Shown here: positions 39,092 to 50,000 of the stretch, piece after piece
How positions within the stretch are numbered: position 1 is the first letter of the stretch
How the letters are laid out: every line of letters starts with the position of its first letter
Source of the DNA: Ophthalmolycus amberensis
Taxonomy: Eukaryota > Chordata > Actinopteri > Perciformes > Zoarcidae
Assembly (NCBI GenBank): GCA_024529925.1
Contig: JAFEUB010000770.1
Coordinates: 1,631,501-1,695,500, forward strand
Length of the DNA: 64,000 bases
Reading direction: 5' to 3'
Made by a program: the position numbers and the translations under genes
The notes under the pieces: generated by a model
Seen by the model: only the letters and a program-made list of their open reading frames with translations
Databases searched by the model: none
What the model was told of the DNA's origin: nothing

Positions 39092-40388
39092 AGCATATGG
39101 ATCAACCAATCACCTACTGAGTGCTGTAATGGAAATTTTATGGAATTTTAAAAAACTGGTTAAAAACTGATTTTAAAAAAGAATGCTGACATTAGTGAGG
39201 AATATGTTTTGTTGTTTCTGTGTATTCTACAATTATACAGACATTTCACATGATGTCTTTTTTAAAGGGTGATTCTGTTATGTCTTCAACCCAATATCTC
39301 TACATTACACCCTTTCAGACAAACAAAATGTTAAATTCAAAATAAAGGGACTTTCTACGATGTATTCCTCACAGTAAGGGGAAGGCTTTGGAACATAATT
39401 TAGACAAGAAATGTACACAAAATGTAATAGTTAAACAAATTGATTAAATGTTGAAAAGGAAATGTACTTTTTGAGTGGCCTGTCAAACATATTTTGAGGG
39501 GGTTGGATTGTGCAGGACGATCGTGGACTCCTGATCTCGGTATTTCTACATTCCTGGCTCACCCAGTGTATGCTGGGACAGGCATCTAAACAGTTCAAAA
39601 AATGAATGGATTGATGGATGAAAAAGTGTTAATATTAAACACAAACATGCCATTGTATTTGTGAATATTAATCATGAATTAGTGTTAATTAATACGTTTT
39701 AAGAGCAAAAGTAAGCAGCCTATTGGAGTGGCACACAGGTGTGGACATTAGTGTGTGGGTGTCATTGGTTGTCACCTTGACTATGAAGCAACTGAAATGT
39801 ATTTCGATAGCAGTGACTGCCAGTAAATTTATGAACCAACTAAAATTACTCGGCAGTGTGCTGAGTTTAATGGAAAAATGAAAGATGCCGACCTTAACAA
39901 CTATTCTCTGAATCCTCTGATGTGCAAGGGATGTTTGTACAGAGGTGTGGAGTAGGGACATAGAAATACTTTACTCTGATTCAGTATACAAGTGCAGTTA
40001 CTTTCATCTTCCATCGTCTGGGTCTTCTTGTTATATAGCAGAATGTCAACCTCTTGATGTGTGCCTTCTTCTCACTTCTCACATTCAATTCAAAAAGCGG
40101 TAATTTTGGTTATAATACTTATGACCAGGAGGATTAAATAGGATTAAACATTAAGATACCAATGTACTATAATTTACAATACACTGACAGAAAACACTTC
40201 TTGTGTAACATCAGAAACAGAATCCATCTGATTGTCCTTCCTCCCTCCTCTCCAGGTGTGGCAGATCCCAGATCACTCACTGACCCGCCCCATCTCCGAC
40301 CCCATTGTCGTCCTGGAGGGACACTCCAAACGTGTCGGTATTGTCACCTGGCACCCCACTGCACGCAACATACTACTCACTGCGGGTA

Positions 40389-40453
<65 letters not shown>

Positions 40454-43400
40454 TGTTTCCTTGAAAGTTGTATAAACGTTTGACTTCATGTAAACAGTTC
40501 GGAGTGTGAGTACATTCAAATGTCCATCCTTTGCTCTCCCCAGGCAGTGATAACCTGATTATAATCTGGAACGTGGGGACAGGCGAGGCCCTCATCTCCA
40601 TGGATGACCACCCAGACCTCATCTACAGCATCAGCTGGAACCGAAACGGCAGCTTGTTTTGCACCACCTGTAAGGACCGACGTCTGCGTGTCTGCGACCC
40701 ACGCAAGAGGGAGGTAGTTGCGGTGAGTGAGTAGAAAATACTAATAAATACATGTCTCACAGTATAATTAATTCCAATACAATAACACCACGATGAGCGC
40801 AACATATTAGGGGTATATTATTTGTATATCTGTTGAACACTGATACTGGAAAGGACCCATTGAAGTAATAGTTTGATGAGACGATTGATACCAGACTCAT
40901 ATCTGTCCTTTAAATATACGGCTACAGCGAGCAGCCTGTTAGCTTAGCACAAAGACTGGAAACAGGGGGTAACAGCTAGTCTCGCTCTGTCCAACTGTAT
41001 CAAAATCAGTCTACCAGCACCTTTACAGCCCACCAGTTAACATGTAATACCTTGCTTCGTTATATCTGGATGTTTTTCAGGGGTTTTGACTATCTCTTGG
41101 CTGGGAGAAGTAACTTCCTTCAGTTTTTGTTTGGATGTCACGAAAAGCAATGCAATATCTTAATTACTGAGCTTTAGAGTTGATGATAGGCGGATTTTGA
41201 TAACTTAAGACAGAGCCAGGCTAACGGTTTCATGTCTTTATGCTAAGCTAAGCTAGCCAGCTGCGTACCTTCACGTTTAAACGGACACACACAAGAATAC
41301 TGATCAGTACTAATTCATCTAACTCAACCAAATAAGCGTATTTCCCAAAATGTTGAACTATTCCTTGAATACATAAAGCACAGTGTTTATATTATAGATC
41401 ATTAGATTAACAATTCAATGGTTGTGTACAGGTTTGTTGATCTAAAGCCACTGACATTGGAGTACGCACACACAGTCCAATAAACACCTAAAAGGTTTGA
41501 AAAGGTGAACAAGGAAGTAACTCTTGTCTGTCCCTCCTCCGATCGACAGGAACGTCTGGCTCCACATGAGGGTATCCGGCCAATGAGAGCCATCTTCACC
41601 AGAGATGGAAACATTTTCACCACAGGATTCACCAGGATGAGCCAGAGAGAGCTCGGACTCTGGGACCCGGTAACAAACAATACAATTTCATGTGCTGTTC
41701 ATGCGCATCAAAAGGTGCAGAAATGTACATGCACTTACATGCAAATTGTGGGCTTTTGTTCATCCTTTTTACTCTCCACAGACACATTTTGAGGAGCCCA
41801 TTGCACTGTTGGAATTGGACACAAGTAACGGAGTGTTGTTACCATATTATGACGCAGATGCAAACATGGTCTACCTCTGTGGAAAGGTACAGAGACACTG
41901 GGTTATTGGTTCAAATCATGTTTGTAAAAGTACTGTGTAATATATACAGAATTGTGTGCAGAGCCATTGTGTATGACCAGCCTTAATAATGACACGTTAT
42001 TGACATGTTTTATATGTGTTTTCTGTGTTTGTCTGTAGGGGGACAGCAGTGTCCGTTACTTTGAGATCACAGATGAGCCGCCATTTGTCCACTACCTCAG
42101 CACCTTCAGCACTAAGGAGCCCCAGAGAGGGATGGGCTTCATGCCCAAGAGAGGTGTGGACGTCACCAAATGTGAGATCGCTAGGTGAGATACAAATCAG
42201 CATTGTTTCATGGGATTGTATTTGTTTGATGGGATGTAAAGGCTACAGATGTTGCATGAGAGTCGTGAAACAGCTCAAAGTGCTGACCATTTGTCTTCTT
42301 TACAACCATTTGTCGCTTTTTTTCCGTGTTTTGGCATTCCATTGTTTTGATGGATTTGATAATATATTACCCTTCCAGAGTATAGGTTAATGGCATTTAC
42401 AAATATGTTCAAGTTGTTGCACTGTGCATCACTGAAGATATGGTCCATTAATGAATTGTCTATTTACATATTTGACACTGCATTTATATCCAGTTTCACG
42501 ATTTACACTTATTCTCTTATCATTACTGAACTGTGACCCCTGGTGTGTATAAGATCATTTCAGGCTAATAATAATAAGTATAAACTGATACACTCATGTG
42601 TAACAAAAGCACAACTGATGGGTCTCTTATCTCTCTGCTCTGTCTCATCTCTTAACGTCCTCTTAGGTTATTCAAGCTCCTTGACAAGAAGTGTGAACCC
42701 ATCACAATGACAGTGCCCAGAAAAGTAAGGCCATACTCTACAAGCGTTTTACTTTGACAGTGGTGGAGGATTACCAAGTACAAATGATGTACTTTAGTAA
42801 GATTTTGAGATACTTTTATTTTATTTACATCTTATGCTTCTTCATATTCTTCCACTGCATTTCAAGGGGACTTTTTTTTCCAAAGCTACAGTTACTTGTT
42901 TAGCTTCTGGTCAATATTTTGCATACAAAACATGCGATTTGTGATGCATTGTTAAGGATTAAACTCCCAAAAAGTATGTAGCGCGATTCAAATTAGCCTC
43001 ACCTTCACCAGCTACATCGGCATGGTTGTGGGGTCTGTGCGTTCTCCTTACGGGCAGATATCGACCATGTAAAGATGAGCTGCCTGTTTCAATGCTTCAA
43101 TGATTTGTTTTGTTGTTTCCAATAATTTCTGTAGTTTTACATAAATATTTTTTACTTTTACGCAGTGGAGCAATTTTATAGTGTGGTATTTCTACTTTCA
43201 CTAAAGCAAAGGATCTGAAGACTTCCACTACTGAACTTTTAATTGATTCTCATTCCCACAATGTGCTCTTTGAGTCTTATTCTTCATTTATTTTTTTGTC
43301 TTATTTGATACTGTTTCCTGCTCTGCTGTGTTTTCATCTTATCTTCCACCCATCCTCCAAGAAAGACAAACAGAAATAAATGAATCATTTTTATCAACCA

Positions 43401-44155
43401 CTGACTTTTATTTGTCTCGCCAACTCCCCTTCACAGTCGGATCTCTTCCAAGATGACCTGTACCCGGACACAGCGGGCGCCGAACCCGCCATGGAGGCTG
43501 AAGAGTGGCTGGATGGTCGTGATGAAGATCCAATTCTGGTGTCCATGAGGGAGGGCTACATGCCGCCCAAGAGCCGGGAGCTCAAAGTGGCAAAGAAGAA
43601 CGTGCTGGACTCCAGACCCACCACCCGACGAAGCATGTCCACTTTGGACACCAACAGTCTGCCGGTAAGTTGTGGCATCATTATAATACCTCCAGGTACC
43701 TTCAGATACCTACTATTACATTTGTAATTTTAAAAAAAGACTCACTTTAGGTTTCCAGCCTGTAATCTGAATGCACAGTTACTCCTGAACATCTGCCTCT
43801 CTGTTTAACACGTTTGTGTTTATTTCTTCTCTGTTTGTACCTGCCCTCAACTTTTTTTCTCCAGAAGCTCCCTTCTTTGTTTTGGTTTATTTCTCCTGGT
43901 TGCTCACTGTCCTTGACCTATTTTTCATCTTTTTTTCTTTATCCTTAATTTCCCCCTCCCTGTCACTGTCTTTTTTCCTCTCTTCTTCTTCTGTTTCCCC
44001 TTTTTCCTTCTCTCCACTCTCTTCCCGTCCAGCCTGAGCTGCTTGAGAGGCTGTTGGAGGAAATTCATCATCTAAAGGCCACAGTTTTGTCCCAAGAGAA
44101 GCGAATCTGTGATTTGGAGAATAAGCTTTCCCAGTACACCAATGGCACTGACTGA
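33257..44155 (+). CDS. coro6: Coronin 6
   Basis: Coronins bind F-actin and tune Arp2/3 and cofilin activity; coronin 6 is linked to muscle and the neuromuscular junction. Ten coding exons: 33257-33454, 36466-36588, 40256-40385, 40544-40722, 41550-41669, 41782-41886, 42039-42184, 42667-42724, 43437-43664 and 44033-44155. They give 469 aa against 472 in human. The start MSRSIVRQSKFRHVFG is the coronin actin-binding signature. Seven WD/beta-propeller blades follow (GHSKRVGIVTWHP, NLIIIWNVGTGE, TTGFTRMSQRELGLWDP). The conserved RKSDLFQDDLYPDT segment and a C-terminal coiled coil (LLERLLEEIHHLK..., about 430-467) complete it. All splice junctions are GT-AG and in phase. Coronin 1C is the main alternative; length and the ssh2 neighbour favour coro6. 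Confidence 0.94.
36590..36642. repeat. GT microsatellite against coro6 exon 2 donor
   Basis: A long (GT)n tract begins within a few bases of the exon 2 donor GTAACG. Further (GT/CA)n tracts in coro6 introns lie at about 38624-38650, 38881-38937, 39054-39088 and 40389-40449; the last starts a few bases after the exon 3 donor. Confidence 0.9.
37165..37410 (-). mobile_element. tRNA-derived SINE
   Basis: On the minus strand a tRNA-like head (GTGGCGCACTGGG, then box B GGTTCGATCC at 37346-37355) is followed by a body shared with the SINE at 4071-4345 and a tail reading CTGCTCCCTATACAGGGATGG. It lies in coro6 intron 2, antisense to the gene. Confidence 0.8.
38085..38355. mobile_element. Degenerate fish MITE
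   Basis: The segment contains GATAAAATGTCAGAAAATGACC, CTTCAAATGTCTTGTTTTGCC, CCTCACATTGGAGGAGC and TTTTTCTGTCGACAGACTAATCGAT. These are the successive blocks of a very common fish MITE whose ends read GCTGCAACTAA. Ends are worn. A short relative lies in the vwa7-like introns at 52060-52205 and 61560-61702. Confidence 0.65.
39500..39625 (+). repeat. SINE-like repeat fragment
   Basis: The words CACCCAGTGTATGCTGGGACAGGC and AATGAATGGATTGATGGATG match the 3' part of a widespread fish repeat that ends in a GGAT-rich tail. The head is missing. Confidence 0.5.
40860..41367. mobile_element. Fold-back repeat in coro6 intron 4
   Basis: The element carries internal inverted arms (GTTAGCTTAGCACAAAGACTGG near 40940 and its near complement near 41235) and ends in AATAAGCGTATTTCCCAAAA...GAACTATTCCTTGA. 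This is a known kind of abundant fish foldback/MITE repeat. The left end is eroded. Confidence 0.65.
42758..43233 (-). mobile_element. hAT-like MITE in coro6 intron 8
   Basis: Inverted ends CAGTGGTGGA and the complement of CAGTAGTGGA enclose 476 bases. Flanks TACTTTGA (42750-42757) and AACTTTTA (43234-43241) agree at six of eight positions, fitting a worn 8-base hAT target duplication. Internal words for opposite orientation (AAGTAGAAATACCACA) match a common fish element. It fills most of intron 8. Confidence 0.8.
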
Positions 44156-44720
44156 CATGCATGACACACACCTTTTGAAGAACTGGTCTACATTTTAGAA
44201 TATCTATAGGATTAACCACTCACCTACGAAGTCCAACAGTGTTTAAAAGATACCATTGTGTAAGAATATGAATGTGGACATTGTAAATGTTAATTGGCAG
44301 TCCAACAAATTTGAATATATTACTTCTGTACTAATACAATACTGTCAGAGAAGAACAGGTATACAAAAAGTAGCAAAACTCAAATGACAGAAAAATACTT
44401 TTCTGCATGAAATAGATTGAGTCTTTTTTGTTAAGTTGAATCTACAATCTCCTCAAACGACACAGTACACAGACACATCACCATAAAAGACTCACAAGCA
44501 AGCACACACACTCAGCACATGTATTTTCCTCGTCCCTCCGTATCAAACAACCACTGACCAGTTCATTAAATCTCTCTGAAAACTTTTCAAAATGTAAATA
44601 GTGATAAAAGGAAACAGTAGAAAAAATGTAGCAAAATGTGAAAAGCATTATGTTTTGTGTTCTGTAAAGGATTATACATTAGACACATGACAATAAAAAA
44701 AACGTGTTTTTTAATAATGT
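44156..44720 (+). other. coro6 3' untranslated region
   Basis: The UTR extends to an AATAAA hexamer at 44692-44697 about 540 bases after the stop. Its distal half is duplicated at 46400-46700. Confidence 0.65.
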
Positions 44721-45255
44721 CTGCCTTTTCTGTTGTTGGTGCTGCTTACACACAAAAAATATTCCCCGCCATCGGGTTCAGGTCAGGTTTCAACTCTAGC
44801 GTTCTGGGTTTATCAGAGCTTTCCTGCTGCTTTTTTCGCTGCTGCCTTCGACCTGCAGTTGGAAGCTCTGGTGAGAGGAGGAAAGCAGCTGCTCCTCCGG
44901 CCATGTGAAGAACTTCTCCAAGCCGCTCCACCGGTCCCCGCTAGCAGTCAACACTGACACCTCGCTGCTGGGCCCACTGGAGTGAAGGGAGGTGCAGAAG
45001 AACCAGAACCAGGACTAATGTGGGGTACACTGTCAGACCCTGCTGCAGTAAAATTAGAGTTTTTAGAGGGAATCTGGTGCTCTGAAACACTACCACTTTT
45101 GTCCACAGGAACCTCCAAAATCAAAACAAAATTAAAGTTCCCTGTAGTAGCTTTAACTAACAACGTTGACATGGAGTCACTGGTTCCCCAGTTCTGTCAG
45201 AACATGGAGCCCTAATAGCACTACGCTTGGGCAAAGAACAGGTAACAATTAAGGA
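44380..45255. repeat. Old duplication, unit 1
   Basis: This unit starts in the coro6 3'UTR and runs into a relic of a vwa7-like last exon. It aligns in order with 46400-47085: ATGACAGAAAAATACTTT, GATTATACATT.GACACAT, GGGTTCAGGTCAGGTT, and TTGACATGGAGTCA...CCCAGTTCTG. Many indels separate the copies, so it is much older than the vwa7-like A/B duplication. Confidence 0.7.
45177..45238 (-). pseudogene. Relic of a vwa7-like last exon
   Basis: On the minus strand the end of a vwa7-like protein can still be read in one frame: LCPSVVLLGLHVLTELG followed by NQ and a stop, compared with LCLSIVVFGLHILSELG in copy A. Sequence farther upstream (45240-45300) keeps only weak similarity to copy A and no long open frame. 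No other exons of this copy are seen, so it is a terminal remnant. Confidence 0.65.
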
Positions 45256-45469
45256 CACAGAGAAAGCAGATAGTGAACCTTAATGGAAAGTGTACATTTT
45301 GGAAGCGGCTGCAGGAGTTCTGGTCAGAAGATCATTGGTGCCTGCCGTTGCTGTAGCCCAAGAACCCGCTGGTGGAGAGTGAAGGAGGTCATCAATCAAT
45401 AGGCCTTTTGGGCTTGGCTTACCCAGCTGAGGTGGTTGCCATAGCAAAAACTGATACTATGACTTGTTT

Positions 45470-46375
45470 TCGAAATATTATATATTGGTCTTTTGAAGGA
45501 CATTTTTTAGGTAAAATACAATGAATTGTTTTGGACATACTATACTATGACATTTTATGATGTTTTTTCGACATTCTAAATTTTGATTTTCAATGACTTT
45601 TTCAACATACTACTATGACTTTTTTTCGACATATATATATATATATTAACAAATATAAACATATGTACCTCATTTGCAGCAATGCACCAGAACACACCGC
45701 CAGAAAGTGAGCTCTCTTATGAAGCAAAACGTATCATATTATTTCCTACCCGGACATCCAGGATGCCACAGAATTACCGTAAACGTTACATCAAATAGTT
45801 TCCTCACAATGAAGCAAGAACGTCCGCGGTTACCCTCGACTTGACACCGGTAACTTCAGTCACCATGTGGCTCCTGTGGTCACATCACACGGCGACATGG
45901 GCATACGGCTGCACTGGAATTCACTCGCAATAACAATGTGTTCCAAACGCCACACAGAGTAACAACCTGTCGCAAAAAAGACAAAGGTCAGACTCATACA
46001 GACTTTTAATGACATATTGTACAATTACTTTTTTTGGACTTTTTATGACATACTATTCTATGTACTTTCATGACTTTTTTTCACACAATACAGGGACTTT
46101 TTACAACATAACTTTTTAAAGAGTTTTTATGACTAGCTTTTTCTAACATACTATACCATTTTCTTTACTTTTTAATGGCCTACTCTGCCATGACATTTTT
46201 GATGATATTTTATGACTAACTATACTATGACTATATTTTTGACCTTTTATGATATACTATAGTATGATATGTTGTCTTGACACGTCTATGGCATACTATG
46301 TAATGGCTTTTTTGACATTTTTAGGGCATGATATGATTTTTTTATGCCATACTTTATGGCGTTTGAACTATGATT
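45470..46375. repeat. Degenerate A/T-rich minisatellite
   Basis: Loose tandem copies of a roughly 25-35 base motif (TACTATACTATGACTTTTT.GACAT) occupy 45470-45660 and 46000-46375. A non-repetitive block sits between them. Shorter arrays of the same motif occur in the vwa7-like introns at about 49005-49200 and 60150-60380. Confidence 0.75.
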
Positions 46376-46399
46376 TTGTTATTACAGAAATAACCGAAA

Positions 46400-47085
46400 A
46401 ACATGACAGAAAAATACTTTCTGCCTGGAATGGTCTGGGCTTGGTAAGTTGCATCTAAAAACTCCATAAATTACATAGTTTAAGAAACATATCGCCATGA
46501 AAGATAGACATCAAGCAAAGACCACACACTGAATCAGATGATCACTGACCAGTCTATTAAGTCTCTGGAAATTGAATTAGTAATACAAGGGAAACAGGAG
46601 GTGAAAAGCAAAATGTGAAAAGCAGAACACTTTGTGTTTTTTGTATGATGATTATACATTCGACACATAACAATTAAAAAACAGTGTTTTTTCATCATTC
46701 CTGCCTCTTCTGTCTGTTGGCGATGCTCACACACACAAAAACAGCCATTGGGTTCAGGTCAGGTTGCAACGGTGTCCAGTGGGTTTTCCCTGAAAACAAT
46801 TGTGTTCTAAAAACTGTGTTAATTCGAAGAGTGAGACTGAACCATGGAGTAAAAGCACAGTAAAACCTACAGTGAGCTAAAACAGCTTAAAGTTGTGAGT
46901 TTGCTGCTATAGGTAACCCTTTTCACAGTACACATAGTTAATTGATTAAATGTATAAAGAATATACATTAATGCAGCTTTAACTATTTACAACTTTGACA
47001 TGGAGTCAATGGATGCCCAGTTCTGAAAGTATATGGAGGCCGAATACCACTATGCTTAGGCAAAGAAGAGGAAACTGAACGACTT
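46400..47085. repeat. Old duplication, unit 2
   Basis: Counterpart of 44380-45255. It begins with a decayed copy of coro6 3'UTR sequence (46400-46700, now without a coro6 gene) and ends in the last exon of vwa7-like copy A. Confidence 0.7.
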
Positions 47086-50000
47086 TTGTGGAAGAAGAGA
47101 AAGCAGCTGCTGAACCTCCCCGATAAGTGTACAAACAGGTGCCGACATTACCCACTCGATCCACAACCAGCAGCTCCATATCGGGTGAACAGCAAGATGA
47201 AGTGTAGGCAACCAGTGTTATGTTCTCATTGCCTTGGGCCAGGCTGGAGGTCATAGCCCCGTTGCCCCGTCTGAGGCTGACACACTCAACACCCGTCCCT
47301 TCAGCCCCATCAGTCACCCGAACAGAGAGCTCCCACATCGATAAGCTGCAGATATCAGAGCAGTCTGACCGCATGCTGAGCAGCTCACACACAGGACGAG
47401 TAAAATCAGTCACCTATGAGGAGAAGAAAAAGTATATTTATAGTTTTTTATAATATATTCCCTATAATCAGTAACAAATTACATCTAGGAAGTTACAAAT
47501 CTGTAAAACAAAGAATTGTACTTGTAAATGGGATTCTTTAGCGTGAGGATTACCGTGTTAAAGATGGAGAAACGCAGCACAACATAGTTTGTATCTTCAC
47601 CACCAGGAGCCTCGACCTCAATAGTCAGGGTGACGTCAGAACCAGACGGGGTGTTAAGAGGTGCTGAGAGGGTCACGGTACCATTAGCACTACTCCCGGT
47701 TTCCAGGAATATATTGGTTGGAGATGTTGAGTGAAAACGTTGGTTGTTGGTGGCTCGGATGGTGAAGATTCCCCCGACTCCACTGGTCATCACAGAGAAG
47801 GGCACAGAGAACGGTGTTCCTGGTACCAAGATGCTGTCGGAATCAGCCTGAAAACAGAGGGGATCAGACAAGGACCAGTGTTTGTGATGATGATTTAAGT
47901 GAACATTACAACAATTTTTAGTTGCTGCATCTCCTCTCATGTTTGATGTGATGTTCCTGTGACACAGTGATGGTCTGGGTACTCACCATAACAGTCAGAT
48001 TAGAGGCTCTGAAGTTGGTGGATGACTGCCTTTGGAAGACTATCGATGGAGCTCCGGGGGCAACACTGTCATCCTGCCCCTTCACCCGCACCACAAACTC
48101 CACCGACGGCATCATGTCGACATGAACTAAGACGCTTCCACCCCACTGTGGCTCCACGACTCCTTTAATCTCCGACCCTGACGATTTAACCAGAGCGACC
48201 TCTGTCACCGTGGCGGAGTCACTTCCCGTTAAAGTCACCAACAAGCTACCGTTGACACCTTTAAAGAAAGTTGAAATTCATCATGTTTGACTTGATCATT
48301 TTATGTTACATCAGCGTGTCATCAAATTCACATCTTAACAATTTTCTGTACCAGCTCTGGGACGTGTGTCAAGAGCATCATATCCTGTGAGAGGGCCCTG
48401 TGATGCCTCCACAAAGTCAAACAGGAAGTCAATCGGACTCTGACCTGCAAATAAAGTCATGAAAAAAAGGATAAAATATACAGTTTCTTTCAGTGTTTAT
48501 TTCAACAAAGCTTAAACACGATACTGGAGTATTCTATTTTTTTTATTTTTTATGGTTACTACTATATGAGCAACATATCCTGCAATTTTTAAATGAGCAT
48601 GCTGTAACATGCTCACATTGCTAATGTTTAGCAGGTATAATGGTTACCATGTTCATCATCTTACTTTAGCTAATAGTTGTTGAACAGCACTAGAAAATAA
48701 ATACAGCTGAGGCTGATGAGAGTGTTGTTAGTTGTTAGTAGCCGTACATCATAGTACCAACATGGCTCTAACATTTATTTTGTGATCACATTTAATCAAT
48801 CATGGGGGTCTCACCGATGACCTTAAGAGTGTAGGGATTACTTGACACCATTTTCATTTTCCACAGTCCAACTTGTCTTTTTAGTTGCAGAGTCTTGAAG
48901 TTTCCCACTGACTGGGATGCAGTGATCAATGATCCTGTTGCGTCAGTGCTTTGCTGAGATTCCCCTTCAAAAATTACAATTTAATGAGTTACTATACTGA
49001 CTTTTTCAATTTTGTATGACATTTTTTTATTGCATACTATAATATGATTTTTTTCATGGCATACTGTTCTATAACATATGCTTTTTAATTTTGTACGACA
49101 TTTAATGGCATACTATTTAATGGCATACTTTGGCATTTTTTTGTGACACTATACGATGATGTTTTTATGACATACTTACTATACTGTAACTTTATTTTTT
49201 TATATGAAATAATCCACATAATGCCTTAACTTTAGTCGTAATAAAGAGTGAAGACTTCATTTAGAAAGGCAGTATTACCTGTGGGGCTGGTAAGAGTGAA
49301 AGCGAGGGAGCGCGCAGTGATGTAAACTTTAAGGTTTGTTACCGTTTCATCAACTATAAAAGTAAAGTTATCTGATTTTCCTGGGCTCCTGGCTGCCTGC
49401 AGAAGGGTTACCTAGGAAATAAACATTAAACAGATGACACAGCTGAAATCTTTGAACTGACCAAACTAAGTAGTAGTGAGACCTAAGTGATATTACCAGA
49501 GAGGAGCTGGAGGACTCTGTTATGATGCTGGTGGCCACAGGGAGCTCATTCTTTGTGACTTCAATAGCCAGACCTCCTGACGCCTGGGCCAGGTCTCTGT
49601 ACAGCTGAGCATCTGATGCTGCTATCTTGAGAGGTTTCACTGTGTCATCACTGCGTTTCCTACGATTGAGCACCGTTGACTCAGAATATCATGAAATTCA
49701 CCTGGAAAGCAAGAAGCACAATCAACCAAATCAAAACGGCCTTGAGTAAACACATCCCTTGACTAAACACATCCCTTCTCTCAGGTGTCTTCCCACAAGC
49801 CCTAAAAACTGCAGTTATTAAACTGCTCCTAAAGAAGGCTAGTTTAGACTCCTCAACAATGAAAAATTATAGGCCAATATCAAACCTCCCACTTTTAAGT
49901 AAAATAATTGAAAAAGCGGTTTTCCAACAGCTGAACAAATTCTTGGCCGTAAATAACTGCTTTGATGTTTTCCAGTCAGGCTTTCGACAGCATCACAGTA

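Noticed and set aside
43816..44037. 73-codon hydrophobic plus-strand frame before the last coro6 exon
   Set aside because: It is the pyrimidine-rich intron end leading to the acceptor at 44032; the true exon is read in another frame.
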